Shown in pieces: positions 44,302-52,982 of a stretch of DNA of 64,000 nucleotides. The stretch lies in contig NZ_BORP01000001.1 of NCBI RefSeq assembly GCF_018333235.1, positions 868,001 to 932,000 on the forward strand. The letters run 5' to 3'. Origin of the DNA: Ornithinibacillus bavariensis. Its GTDB lineage: Bacteria > Bacillota > Bacilli > Bacillales > Amphibacillaceae. The notes under the pieces were generated by a model that worked only from the letters and a program-made list of their open reading frames with translations, was not told where the DNA came from and made no database searches. Every line of letters starts with the position of its first letter. Position 1 is the first letter of the stretch. Position numbers and translations under genes: made by a program.

Positions 44302-44811
44302 GAAGATAATAAATGGAGTACCTCTCATTAGACACAAAAGACTCTTTATCATCTTGGTCATAAACAAGATGTATTACTAGTAGGAAATAACACTATCTTT
44401 CAAGAACCCCTTCGTTTAACCACCGAAGACCCCAAGGTGGAAAAAATCCGATTCGAATTAATTTGGACTCGGAAATAAAAATTTCCAATGTCTGTAAATG
44501 TAGCTCAAGATCGCGTTACGAGCACAATAATTTTTCAAAAGGAGGTAATAATTTGAAAGGATTGGTGTAACTATTTTTTTCAAGAAAGTGTTATATCTTT
44601 ACTCCAGGAAGTTAGAATTAGAAGATTTATACCTTTATTGTAGAGGCTGGATCAGTGAGTGATGGTTTATTTCATCAATGAAAATAATTTTCACCAACTA
44701 GTTTCGTATGCTCCAAAAGTTATTAGTGGAAGAGATATTTTCCCCTATGACAGGGCATCTGATCCGAAGCCAGTAAATTTAGGAGAACAACTATACCTAT
44801 TAAAGAACTAA
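44302..44811 (+). pseudogene. ribD: Degraded ribD, reductase half
   Basis: Broken frames align in order with the C-terminal reductase domain of RibD. DNKWSTSH, stop, then YHLGHKQDVLLVGNNTI correspond to the DSKWITS and HDAILVG segments. A frame change gives LDSEIKIS. Later VEAGSVSDGLFHQ matches the VEGGSTLHG region, and YAPKVISGRD matches YFAPKLIGG. There are several stops and at least two frameshifts, and the N-terminal deaminase half is not visible. RibD performs deamination and reduction in riboflavin synthesis. The gene lies between the riboswitch and ribE, its normal place. It cannot be functional here. Confidence 0.8.
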
Positions 44812-44871
44812 ACAGCTAGTTCGAGATATCAATACTACTGCAAAAGTACTTATACGGGAGGGAAGCGAAAA

Positions 44872-45522
44872 ATGTTTACCGGTATTATCGAAGAATTAGG
44901 AACCGTTCAAAGGATAATCCCCCAAGGAAACACACTCGTCTTAAATATAAAGGCAAAAAAGGTCTTAGAAGGGATACAGCTTGGAGATAGTATCTCGGTA
45001 AATGGTGTTTGCTTGACTGTAACAGAATTTAACCATGATTCATTTCTTTTGGATGTGATGCCAGAGACGTTTCATAGCACTTCTCTATCTATCCTAAAGC
45101 TAGGTTCATTAGTAAATCTAGAAAGGGCCATGAGCTCCAATGGACGTTTTGGAGGTCACTTTGTTACGGGGCATATTGATACAGTAGGAGAAATTGTAAA
45201 GAGAGAACCAAAAGAAAATGCAATATATATTGATATTCGATATCCCAATCAATACAACCATCTATCCCTGTATAAAGGCTCTATAGCCCTAGATGGTACT
45301 TCCTTAACTATATTTAGGACATCCAGTAATGAGTTAACCGTATCCATCATTCCTCATACCGCTAAGGAAAGTATCCTTGGTATGAAAAAGGTTGGGGACA
45401 AGGTTAATATCGAATTCGATATGATCGGTAAGTATGTACATTCCTTTTTTGAAAAGAAAGAACCACGCAATCATAAAAATAGTGTTTCCGTTGATTTTCT
45501 CAAAGATACCGGGTTCATGTAA
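44872..45522 (+). CDS. ribE: Riboflavin synthase (alpha subunit)
   Basis: This 216-residue enzyme joins two lumazine molecules to make riboflavin. The two lumazine-binding repeats are visible: [12 protein letters not shown] ... [16 protein letters not shown] ... [10 protein letters not shown], then [13 protein letters not shown] ... [10 protein letters not shown] ... [10 protein letters not shown]. The length is normal and the frame intact. GGGAGG lies 11 bases before the ATG. It is the first intact gene after the riboswitch and the ribD wreck. Its transcription must still cross the riboswitch terminator unless there is an internal promoter. Confidence 0.96.
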   Translation: MFTGIIEELGTVQRIIPQGNTLVLNIKAKKVLEGIQLGDSISVNGVCLTVTEFNHDSFLLDVMPETFHSTSLSILKLGSLVNLERAMSSNGRFGGHFVTGHIDTVGEIVKREPKENAIYIDIRYPNQYNHLSLYKGSIALDGTSLTIFRTSSNELTVSIIPHTAKESILGMKKVGDKVNIEFDMIGKYVHSFFEKKEPRNHKNSVSVDFLKDTGFM

Positions 45523-45569
45523 ATGGGAGAGATTCTTCTGTTTAAAACTAGGAAGGAGTAATAGATTTA

Positions 45570-46174
45570 TGTTCCATAAAATAGAGGATGCATTAGAAGA
45601 TTTAAAGGCAGGAAAGGTTATTATTGTTTGTGATGATGAAGACCGTGAAAACGAAGGCGATTTTATAGGACTGGGTGAGTTTGCGACACCAGAGATGATT
45701 AACTTTATGGCAAAAGAGGGGAGAGGACTCATATGTGTTCCGATTTCTGAGTCGATTGCAGACAGATTTGAACTTAAGCCAATGGTAGAAGTTAACACAG
45801 AAAGTCACGAAACAGCCTTTACGGTTAGCGTTGATCATATTGATTCCACAACAGGAATAAGTGCATTTGATAGAGCTTTAACAATACAAAAATTACTTGA
45901 TGAAAAAACGCTTCCTAGTGATTTTAGACGGCCTGGACATATTTTCCCTATTGTGTCTAAGGCAGGTGGAGTATTAGAACGTGCTGGTCATACAGAAGCT
46001 GCAATCGATTTAGCTAAATTAGCTCAATCACATCCAGTAGGTGTAATTTGTGAGATCATGAATGATGATGGAACAATGGCACGAGTTGAAGACTTAAAAG
46101 AAGTCGCAAATAAGTTTGATTTAAAAATGATTACAATCAAAGCCTTGATTGAGTATCGACTCAAGCAGGACTAG
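45570..46174 (+). CDS. ribB: 3,4-dihydroxy-2-butanone-4-phosphate synthase, RibB domain only
   Basis: This 201-residue protein equals the N-terminal RibB domain of the usual Bacillus RibBA fusion. Motifs are [11 protein letters not shown] (metal and substrate acidic loop), [32 protein letters not shown] and [12 protein letters not shown]. It makes the four-carbon unit of riboflavin from ribulose-5-phosphate. The GTP cyclohydrolase II half is absent: the stop is at 46174 and ribH starts 95 bases later. ATG at 45570 follows AGGAAGGAG; the frame is open further upstream without function. Confidence 0.95.
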
Positions 46175-46269
46175 TATAAATCTCCTACCGAATAAGGGGA
46201 TTGATATGAGTTGTTAGGTTTAATAGGACAATTAGGACATTAAATATTTTTCTAATGGAGTGAATTAGT

Positions 46270-46740
46270 ATGATGGAAAAAGTATTTGAAGGAAACTTAG
46301 TAGGTACAGGTCTAAAAATAGGAATTGTTGTTTCACGATTCAATGAGTTTATTACAAGCAAATTATTGGTCGGAGCAAACGATGCACTAAAGAGACATGG
46401 TGTTAACGAGAATGATATTACAATCGTCTGGGTACCAGGAGCTTTTGAAATCCCACTTGCAGCAAAGAAATTAGCTACCAACGGTAGTTTTGACGCGATT
46501 ATCACGTTAGGAACCGTAATAAGAGGTGCCACACCGCATTTTGAATATGTAAACAGTGAAGTAGCGAAAGGAATAGCAAATATAGCGATACAAAGTGGAG
46601 TCCCCATTATGTTTGGTGTACTGACAACAGAGTCAATCGAACAAGCTATAGAACGTGCAGGTACAAAAGCAGGAAATAAAGGCTACGAAGCAGCTGTTGG
46701 AGCAATAGAAATGGGTAATCTATATAAAAGCTTCAACTAA
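46270..46740 (+). CDS. ribH: 6,7-dimethyl-8-ribityllumazine synthase
   Basis: This 156-residue enzyme condenses the butanone phosphate from RibB with the pyrimidine from RibD to give lumazine. The family motifs are [40 protein letters not shown], and [24 protein letters not shown]. The frame is intact and of normal length. The ATG at 46270 follows GGAG. It ends the riboflavin block. A terminator follows about 107 bases later. Confidence 0.96.
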   Translation: MMEKVFEGNLVGTGLKIGIVVSRFNEFITSKLLVGANDALKRHGVNENDITIVWVPGAFEIPLAAKKLATNGSFDAIITLGTVIRGATPHFEYVNSEVAKGIANIAIQSGVPIMFGVLTTESIEQAIERAGTKAGNKGYEAAVGAIEMGNLYKSFN

Positions 46741-46846
46741 GGTTACTATATTTTCTGTGAACTACCAGGGGTGTTAATCGAAGATGCTTCAACATACAAT
46801 TAAAAAACCATTCCTGAAACTAGTAGACAAGAATTAATCTATCGGG

Positions 46847-46882
46847 GGCTGCATATGGTGTAGAGCTATGCAGCCTTTCTTA
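46847..46882 (+). terminator. Rho-independent terminator after ribH
   Basis: GGCTGCATA pairs with TATGCAGCC over an 11-base loop, followed by a short T run. Confidence 0.75.
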
Positions 46883-47031
46883 ACTTCAAAATTTGTTCAT
46901 ATAATATAGTTGAATGTGAGCATATTATTTAGTATAAACACGGTACTCTATATATAATAATAGACATTCCTTTCAAACTGTCTTTTCCTTATGCACAATT
47001 TAGATACATTAAATAAAGATAGGAGATAATT

Positions 47032-48486
47032 ATGACATCAAAGACGAAACTACCAACATATAAATTTTATATAAATGGCGAGTGGAGAGAAAGTAGTTCT
47101 GGACAAACTATTGATATAGAGTCCCCGTATCTTACAGAAACATTAGGTAAAATTCAATCGATATCGCAAGACGAGGTAGACGAAGTAATTCGTTCAGCTC
47201 ATGCTGCTCAAAAAAAATGGGCAGAGGTTTCACTACAAGACCGTGCGAAGTACTTATATAAGTGGGCAGATGAGCTAATCAATATGCAAGATGAAATTGC
47301 AGATACTATTATGAAAGAAGTAGGTAAAGGCGCGAACGACGCAAAGAAAGAGGTAGTACGTACAGCTGATTTCATCCGTTACACAGTTGAGGAAGCACTT
47401 CATATGCATGGGGAAAGTATGATGGGTGACAGTTTTCCAGGTGGCTCTAAGTCAAAAATTGCGATAATTAACCGCGTGCCCCGTGGTGTTGTTCTAGCAA
47501 TTTCTCCGTTTAATTATCCTGTAAACTTATCAGCTGCTAAACTAGCACCTGCATTAATGGCAGGTAACGCTGTTGTCTTTAAACCAGCTACACAGGGAGC
47601 AATAAGCGGGATCAAGATGATAGAAGCACTAGATAAAGCTGGACTACCAAAAGGTTTATTAGGACTAGTTACTGGACGTGGATCTGTAATTGGAGATTAT
47701 TTAGTGGAACATAAAGGGATAAACATGATTTCTTTTACAGGGGGTACCAAAACCGGTGTACATCTTGCGAAAAAAGCTACTATGGTTCCTTTAGTTCTTG
47801 AACTTGGTGGAAAAGACCCCGGTATTGTAAGGGATGATGCCGATTTGCAGGAAGCTGCAAAGCATATTATTAGTGGAGCTTTTTCCTACTCTGGTCAGCG
47901 TTGCACAGCAATAAAACGTGTATTAGTTCATGAAAGGGTAGCTGATGAGCTTGTTTCCTTGTTAAAAGAACAAATTGAAACGTTATCTGTGGGTTCACCT
48001 GAAGAAAATAGTGTTATTGTCCCATTAATTAATAATAAATCAGCGGATTTTGTCCAAGGTTTACTAGATGATGCTATAGAAAAAGGGGCAACAGTAGTAA
48101 CAGGTAATCGCAGAGAGGGTAACTTAATCTATCCAACACTTCTTGATCATGTAACTGGTGAAATGCAGGTTGCCTGGGAAGAACCATTTGGCCCAATTCT
48201 TCCAATTATACGAGTTACTTCTGATGAAGAAGCGATCCGCATCGCAAATGAATCAGAATTTGGCTTACAAGCAAGTATCTTTACTAAAGATATCAATCGA
48301 GCATTTGCCATCGCCAAACGTATTGAAGCAGGATCTGTTCAAATCAATGGTCGTACAGAGCGTGGACCAGACCATTTCCCATTCATCGGTGTAAAAGGAT
48401 CGGGTATGGGAGCACAAGGTATTCGTAAAAGTCTAGAGTCAATGACACACGAAAAAGTAACCGTGCTAAATATCGTAGAAGAATAA
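47032..48486 (+). CDS. gapN: NADP-dependent non-phosphorylating glyceraldehyde-3-phosphate dehydrogenase
   Basis: This 484-residue aldehyde dehydrogenase has the catalytic Cys in GQRCTAIKRVLV (C291) and the catalytic Glu in VLELGGKDPGIV (about 257). ISPFNYPVNLSAAKLAPALMAGN is the cofactor-side segment, and RTERGPDHFPFIGVKGSGMG lies at the C-terminus. These features match GapN, which oxidises glyceraldehyde-3-phosphate directly to 3-phosphoglycerate and produces NADPH. The gene is monocistronic with a strong terminator. Other aldehyde dehydrogenase functions are less likely because of the RTERGPDHFPF segment. Confidence 0.92.
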   Translation: MTSKTKLPTYKFYINGEWRESSSGQTIDIESPYLTETLGKIQSISQDEVDEVIRSAHAAQKKWAEVSLQDRAKYLYKWADELINMQDEIADTIMKEVGKGANDAKKEVVRTADFIRYTVEEALHMHGESMMGDSFPGGSKSKIAIINRVPRGVVLAISPFNYPVNLSAAKLAPALMAGNAVVFKPATQGAISGIKMIEALDKAGLPKGLLGLVTGRGSVIGDYLVEHKGINMISFTGGTKTGVHLAKKATMVPLVLELGGKDPGIVRDDADLQEAAKHIISGAFSYSGQRCTAIKRVLVHERVADELVSLLKEQIETLSVGSPEENSVIVPLINNKSADFVQGLLDDAIEKGATVVTGNRREGNLIYPTLLDHVTGEMQVAWEEPFGPILPIIRVTSDEEAIRIANESEFGLQASIFTKDINRAFAIAKRIEAGSVQINGRTERGPDHFPFIGVKGSGMGAQGIRKSLESMTHEKVTVLNIVEE

Positions 48487-48515
48487 AAAATCAGGGATTA
48501 TTCCCTGATTTTTTA
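48485..48515 (+). terminator. Rho-independent terminator of gapN
   Basis: AAAAAATCAGGGA pairs with TCCCTGATTTTTT over a 4-base loop at the stop codon. Confidence 0.9.
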
Positions 48516-48693
48516 AATTAGAAACTATGACAAGTTATCTAGTGCGTTGAATAGAAAGCAGAACAATCTACTATCATGCGATTGTATAATTCTGGATATT
48601 TGAAATAGAAAACACCATCCATGTTCCATAGATACATCAATTAATTATTGTTCGAGTATAGACCTAAAGAAAGATAATTTCATAAAGAACCTT

Positions 48694-48735
48694 AAAGCCC
48701 TTGCGAATTTTTTAAAAAAATCGCAAGGGCTTTTA
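48694..48735. terminator. Orphan bidirectional terminator
   Basis: AAAGCCCTTGCGA pairs with TCGCAAGGGCTTT, and the A/T loop is itself nearly paired. No gene was recognised in the 180 bases before it. It may end a lost gene or an unannotated small transcript. Confidence 0.7.
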
Positions 48736-48828
48736 TTTACCTAATCACATTCAAACTGAAATAGAAATTTAATGGTATTACTAAATATTACACTATAATC
48801 AGTTATTAATATGTTATCATAATCTAAG

Positions 48829-49207
48829 ATGTTGTGAATTTATTTAAATATTGGTACAATGCAGCAGTTTTGTTTGCAATTTCAAAAGGGCAACAAAACT
48901 GGTTTATTTATGAACGGATTCATCAGCAAACATTTATTGATAATTTAGTTCAGTAAAACTATAAAGAGTACTTGGGTGAAGAAACTCAACCAGGGATATT
49001 GTAATTTGGAAAGATGAAAGAGGTGTTACTCTACATGCAACATATCATATTGATGAAGAATAATATTTTAATAAGGATGGACAAACGATGCTTAATCCTT
49101 GGAAGATACTTTCAAAGGAGCAGCTTTACAACGAGTGGGGGCATCTAGTACCTGTGAAGCATCGGAATATAATTGAAGATTTTAAGACAGTTAATACAAA
49201 CAAGTAG
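48829..49207 (+). pseudogene. Broken gene of unknown family
   Basis: Pieces in shifting frames form one protein-like series: DVVNLFKYWYNAAVLFAISKGQ, NWFIYERIHQQTFIDN, NYKEYLGEE, VIWKDERGVTLHATYHIDEE, and MLNPWKILSKEQLYNEWGHLVPV with KHRNIIEDFKTVNTNK before the final stop. Stops and at least two frame changes interrupt it. The composition is coding-like throughout. I do not recognise the family; small proteins of this look occur as immunity or uncharacterised accessory proteins, but that is only a guess. It lies in the decay zone after gapN. Confidence 0.6.
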
Positions 49208-49392
49208 ATAACTTAATATACCGTTACAGTTACGGTGTGTCTATTTATTTAAATTGTAAACACTCATGGGATGCGTGGTAAGAAGTCTAAATATCTATCG
49301 ACTTGGCAGATGCCGTTATAGAGATTTGCTTTTGTTCATATGAGAAAGTACATCTCATTTACCATATAGTTCCTAAAAATGGGGGAAATAAT

Positions 49393-50148
49393 ATGAGTCA
49401 TTTTCAAAATAAAACAGCACTAATTACAGGAGCAAGCAGTCAAAGAGATATAGGTTCCGCTATTTGTCACAAATTAGCCTCTCAGGGAATTAATGTTTTT
49501 TTTACTCACTGGAATTCTGATGCTGGTTGGGCAAAGGATTTCCAACAAGAAATTGTAGAACTAGGTGTTAATTGTAAAGAAATGAAAATTAATTTATCTG
49601 ATGCTAATGCTGCATTTACAATACTTGATACCGTTAGCGATGAACTTGATTTCCCATCCATTTTGATTAATAATGCTGCCCATTCAACAAGCGACGGTTA
49701 TTTGAAATTAGATGCAAGAACACTTGATGAGCATTATGCAGTTAATATGAGGTCAAATTTTCTACTATGTGTAGAGTTTGCACGTCGTTTTGAACAAACT
49801 ACTCTAAGTTCAGGGCGAATAATAAATATGACTTCTGGACAGGATATAGCTCCTATGCCTGGAGAGTTAGCCTATGTAGCTACTAAAGGGGCTATTTCTG
49901 CTTTTACTAGGTCGTTATCTCAAGAACTTGCTCCGTTGGGAATAACAGTTAATGCAGTAAATCCGGGTCCAACAGACTCAACATGGATGACAGATGAAAT
50001 AAGAGAGTTTCTTCTACCAAAATTTCCAATGGGGCGTATTGGAACTCCAAATGACGTTGCGCGGATTATTGCTTTTCTGGCAAGTGAAGAAGCTGAGTGG
50101 ATAACTGGGCAAATTATTCATTCCGAAGGTGGTTTTATTCGAGGGTAA
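49393..50148 (+). CDS. SDR-family oxidoreductase (FabG-like)
   Basis: This 251-residue short-chain dehydrogenase has a nucleotide loop TGASSQRDIGSAICHKLA (the usual TGxxxGIG is altered by an SQRD insertion), NNAAHS, and the catalytic set N-S-Y-K with YVATKGAISAFTRSL and an INMTSG serine. The C-terminal SEGGFIRG segment is typical of FabG-like enzymes. The substrate is unknown. ATG at 49393 follows AATGGGGGAAATA; the upstream 90 bases are open but look non-coding. The gene stands alone in a region of broken genes. Confidence 0.9.
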   Translation: MSHFQNKTALITGASSQRDIGSAICHKLASQGINVFFTHWNSDAGWAKDFQQEIVELGVNCKEMKINLSDANAAFTILDTVSDELDFPSILINNAAHSTSDGYLKLDARTLDEHYAVNMRSNFLLCVEFARRFEQTTLSSGRIINMTSGQDIAPMPGELAYVATKGAISAFTRSLSQELAPLGITVNAVNPGPTDSTWMTDEIREFLLPKFPMGRIGTPNDVARIIAFLASEEAEWITGQIIHSEGGFIRG

Positions 50149-50173
50149 AAAGATATATAAAAGATGAACCGAT

Positions 50174-50200
50174 GCTGTGTCAATGGACACAGCTTATTTG
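50174..50200 (+). terminator. Terminator of the SDR gene
   Basis: GCTGTGTC pairs with GACACAGC over a 4-base loop, followed by TTATTTG. Confidence 0.65.
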
Positions 50201-50205
50201 TTCCA

Positions 50206-50256
50206 CTAAAGGTCGCAATAGCTTATAAAAGAAACGCTGGTATAATTGGCGCTGCT
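50206..50256 (+). pseudogene. Possible 3'-end fragment of a ROK-family kinase gene
   Basis: The frame LKVAIAYKRNAGIIGAA resembles the last helix of ROK sugar kinases (GNDAGIIGAA). It is only 17 residues long and nothing upstream continues it. It is treated as a weak hint of a deleted gene. Confidence 0.3.
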
Positions 50257-50685
50257 CCTAAATATTTTAAAAACTTTTTAAAAAGCTCTTCTCATAGACT
50301 ACCACTTTGTTGTGCATGAACTTTTGGAGGTTCACTTTGTAGTGATCTGAACCTTCTAGTGGAGCACCGTGATTTAACAGCTGCATTGTGTAAAAATACC
50401 TGAACAGATAAGGATGAAAGTTTTATGATATTTGTGTATAAATCCCATCAATTTACTTACTGCCCCCTTACCCTTTGCGACAACTAATTACTCACTTCCC
50501 AAATTTTTAGTATTCATAATACTTTTGGAAGGGCTAAATAAATTGATTCTTATTAATATTCAAGTGAATCAGACGGGAATTAATGTTAAAGTTAAAATAA
50601 GTTATCTAAGTAAGGGCACAATTGTAGAACAAGGGTTAAAGTAAATGATAATTTTTTCGAAATAGTAGATAAAGGGGAGAGGTCT
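50257..50685. other. Intergenic region, no supported gene
   Basis: About 430 bases. A 70-codon open frame from 50432 has no site, no recognisable family and unusual composition, so it is not called. An imperfect inverted repeat (GGTTC/GAACC) is near 50330-50365. Confidence 0.5.
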
Positions 50686-51159
50686 TTGACAATAGTTATA
50701 GAGAAGGCAGAAAATATTGATGCAGAGTCATTAGTAGAAATATATCATGATGCATACTCTGAAAATGAAAAATTAGGGCTTCCTGCGAGCGCATCTAAGG
50801 TAAAGATTGAAGAAGTAAAGGACTGGCTACAGAATACTATTATATTGAAAGTCAAAGAAAACACTACAAATAACATAGTAGCAACTGTGAGGCTAAAATA
50901 TAGTAAAGATTGGCAATGTTATGTATTAAGTAGATTAGCTGTAAAATCAACACATAAAGGGAAAGGGCTTGCCACGAAATTATTAGCGTATACAGAATCG
51001 ATGCTATCTAAGAAAGAAGAAACTAAGATAAGGCTTACCGTCGCCCAAACTCACCCATACTTACCGAAAATGTATGAGGGGAAGGGATATAGAATCGTTG
51101 GAGAGCGGATACTTTATAATCTCCCATATGATGAATATATTATGGAAAAACTAATTTAG
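50686..51159 (+). CDS. GNAT-family N-acetyltransferase
   Basis: This 157-residue protein has the acetyl-CoA binding loop LAVKSTHKGKGLATKLLAYTES near residues 83-104 and a C-terminal MYEGKGYRIVGE segment (typical YxxxGF equivalent). The substrate is unknown. TTG at 50686 follows AGGGGAGAGG at short spacing. A broken GNAT gene follows 16 bases later, which suggests a former pair. Confidence 0.85.
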   Translation: MTIVIEKAENIDAESLVEIYHDAYSENEKLGLPASASKVKIEEVKDWLQNTIILKVKENTTNNIVATVRLKYSKDWQCYVLSRLAVKSTHKGKGLATKLLAYTESMLSKKEETKIRLTVAQTHPYLPKMYEGKGYRIVGERILYNLPYDEYIMEKLI

Positions 51160-51175
51160 GTCTTATCGTATTAAT

Positions 51176-51456
51176 TTGAAAAAATTAGATTATCCAAACC
51201 TACATTTTTACGTAGGTGAGGAAAATGGACAGCCTGTATCATATGGACGCAATTTAATATTAGATAAAAAGGTATGTTTTTTGAGTGATGAATTTACTTC
51301 AAATACCCATAGAGGTAAAGGAATGGCCAAGCACTTTGTGGAAAAATGCTTATGGATGCTATGAAGGAGGGCGCAGTTAAGAGCGAACTTGCAACTAATT
51401 AAATGGGGTATCCTTAATCTATAAAAATGGGTTATCGAGATGTATCAGAAATATAA
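51176..51456 (+). pseudogene. Broken GNAT-family acetyltransferase gene
   Basis: The first 62 codons read MKKLDYPNLHFYVGEENGQPVSY ... NTHRGKGMAKHFVEKCL, with the acetyl-CoA loop HRGKGMAKH. After a frame shift near 51355 the sequence continues as LMDAMKEGAVKSELATN, stop, MGYP, stop, KMGYRDVSEI, which matches the C-terminal MGYxLYxKMGYRDV pattern of this family. At least one frameshift and two stops are present, and the N-terminal third also seems missing. Confidence 0.75.
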
Positions 51457-51493
51457 GTTCTTAAGAACAAAATTAATTAAAAAGGAGTATCTT

Positions 51494-51766
51494 ATGTGTA
51501 GAAATATTAGAACGTTATATAATTTCGATCCACCAGCTACCAATGAGGAGGTACATGCGGCATCTCTTCAATATGTAAGAAAGATTACAGGTTTTAACAA
51601 ACCCTCAAAAATTAACGAAGAAGCATTTAATCAGGCAATTAATGAAATAGCTAATGTTACTAGGAATTTATTGAATACATTAGAGACTAGTGCAGAACCT
51701 CGTAATCGAGAGGTAGAAGCTGAGCGTGCACGTATTAGAGCAGCTAAAAGATTTGGAACGAACTAA
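51494..51766 (+). CDS. DUF2277 family protein
   Basis: This 90-residue protein starts MCRNIRTLYNFDPPATNEEVHAASLQYVRKITGFNKPSKINEEAF and ends with a charged helix (EAERARIRAAKRFG). The MCRNI(R/K)xLxNFxPPAT start and the VRKIxGxxKPS segment identify the DUF2277 family. Its function is unknown. AAAGGAG lies 8 bases before the ATG. It is intact while both flanks hold broken genes. Confidence 0.9.
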   Translation: MCRNIRTLYNFDPPATNEEVHAASLQYVRKITGFNKPSKINEEAFNQAINEIANVTRNLLNTLETSAEPRNREVEAERARIRAAKRFGTN

Positions 51767-52240
51767 TTACAGCTAAATAAAATTGATTATAAATAAATTG
51801 AAATACGAGATATTTTTAAACACATCAGTGGGATTTGGAGTATTTACTTGAGATAGAATGATGCAAGCGTGCTTGCGTTATAATGTAATGATGCGGTATA
51901 TTGAAAGTAACTCTATTTGGATAGAAAGGGTACTGGGGAACACGTATGCCAATATTTACTTTGTAATGATCAACAAATTGGATAGCATCACCCTTGAAAA
52001 ACAATGTTTTTCTCAAAGGGGGTAGTATGCCCATTTTCTCATTACAAAGGAACCGAGCAACCCTGCAATCTCGATGTAAAGGAGGTCCTTGTATAGGATC
52101 TCCTTTTTATTAATGCTTTTAAAACCACAGGCTCTGCCAGTGTGAAAATAAACCTTCTAGGGATGTAACAAAAGAATCTCCAATCGTATAATAGAGATGG
52201 CCGTCAAACCAAATCTAAAAAAACGAGAGGAGATCTACTC
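51767..52240. other. Intergenic region with hairpins, possible small RNA or remnant
   Basis: No gene is supported. GCAAGC-GCTTGC lies near 51863, and a long imperfect hairpin (CCCTTGAAAAACA against TGTTTTTCTCAAAGGG) lies near 51989-52021. A strong terminator at 52078-52109 follows. A 28-codon frame (MPIFSLQRN...) starts at 52028 and runs through the terminator, so it is doubtful. From about 52120 the sequence looks like the left end of an IS200/IS605 element. Confidence 0.45.
52078..52109 (+). terminator. Rho-independent terminator in the decay zone
   Basis: AAAGGAGGTCC pairs with GGATCTCCTTT over a short loop, followed by Ts. No gene upstream on this strand is recognised. Confidence 0.75.
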
Positions 52241-52372
52241 ATGTCGAGTGACAATAGTTTATCACACACCCGATGGAATTGTAAGTATCATATAGTCTTT
52301 ATACCAAAATACAGAAGGAAAGTAGTATATGGTAAGTTAAGGAAAGACATCGGGGCGATATGTCAAATATAA
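52241..52372 (+). mobile_element. tnpA: Truncated IS200/IS605-family tnpA (Y1 transposase) remnant
   Basis: The 43 codons MSSDNSLSHTRWNCKYHIVF IPKYRRKVVYGK match the N-terminus of IS200/IS605 TnpA (NSLSHTKWNCKYHIVFxPKYRR). The rest of the protein, including HUH and the catalytic tyrosine, is missing. AGAGGAG precedes the ATG. The fragment ends where the next gene starts, so a deletion or one-ended event joined them. Confidence 0.9.
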
Positions 52373-52859
52373 CATTCCACTGGAAACTTTTTAACATATC
52401 TGTACGGGAAGTAAAGAAGCACTGCAAAATGTGTGGTAAATTATCAGTTTTTACAGATACCAATGTGCGAAGGCATAATGCAAACGGAAAAACGATATAT
52501 AAAGTTGCGATTTATAAATGCGAAAAAAATCATACGTGGAATAAAAAGTTAGCTATTTATAAAACGTTCTCAGAGCATGTTGCTGAGATTGATGAGCAGA
52601 AGGAAGAATCTTCCTATACGTCAACCATGCCTATAACCAGCTTAGAAGAACAAGGAACAAAGGTGATATACCTTGTTCTAGATGATGTAATAGGAAAACA
52701 TCGTATAGATAAAATTCTAGCAAAACAAATTGAGGAATGGAGTAGAACACAGATCATAGAAAAAAGATTGGTAAAGGTTTTATTCTATTAAATAATCAAG
52801 TTATTAAACCTAGTACAAGATTGTCAAGTGGTGATCGTATTTCCATTTTCATTAAATGA
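52360..52859 (+). pseudogene. Zinc-ribbon/S4-domain protein gene with frameshift
   Basis: The first 143 codons start MSNITFHWKLFNISVREVKKHCKMCGKLSVFTDTNVRRHNANGKTIYKVAIYKCEKNHTWNKK, a Cys pair (CKMC) and CEKNH that look like a zinc ribbon. Near 52790 the frame hits a stop. A one-base shift continues as LNNQVIKPSTRLSSGDRISIFIK to 52859. Together with GKHRIDKILAKQIEEWSRTQII before the shift, this is an S4 RNA-binding domain (RIDxxLxxQ ... VNGxxVKPSxxLxxGD). A frameshift mutation is likely; programmed shifting is possible. The start overlaps the tnpA remnant. Confidence 0.65.
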
Positions 52860-52949
52860 ACAACATTAACTACCGAACTAAACCTTAAAATTAGATTATA
52901 TTTTCAAAAAACTAACAAAGCTGAGAAATAAGCCATAACTGGCTTCTTA

Positions 52950-52982
52950 GGCTGTCGAGAAAATCTCGATAGCCTTTTTTTA
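52950..52982 (+). terminator. Rho-independent terminator
   Basis: GGCTGTCGAGA pairs with TCTCGATAGCC over a 3-base loop, followed by seven Ts. It ends the S4 gene region. Confidence 0.85.

Noticed and set aside
46741-46846. Possible RibA or RibT remnant after ribH
   Set aside because: No string in any frame resembles these families; only a terminator is clear.
50432-50644. 70-codon open frame
   Set aside because: No ribosome binding site, no recognisable family, and the surrounding sequence is non-coding in character.
51825-52034. 69-codon minus-strand frame
   Set aside because: It overlaps hairpins and has no site or known family.
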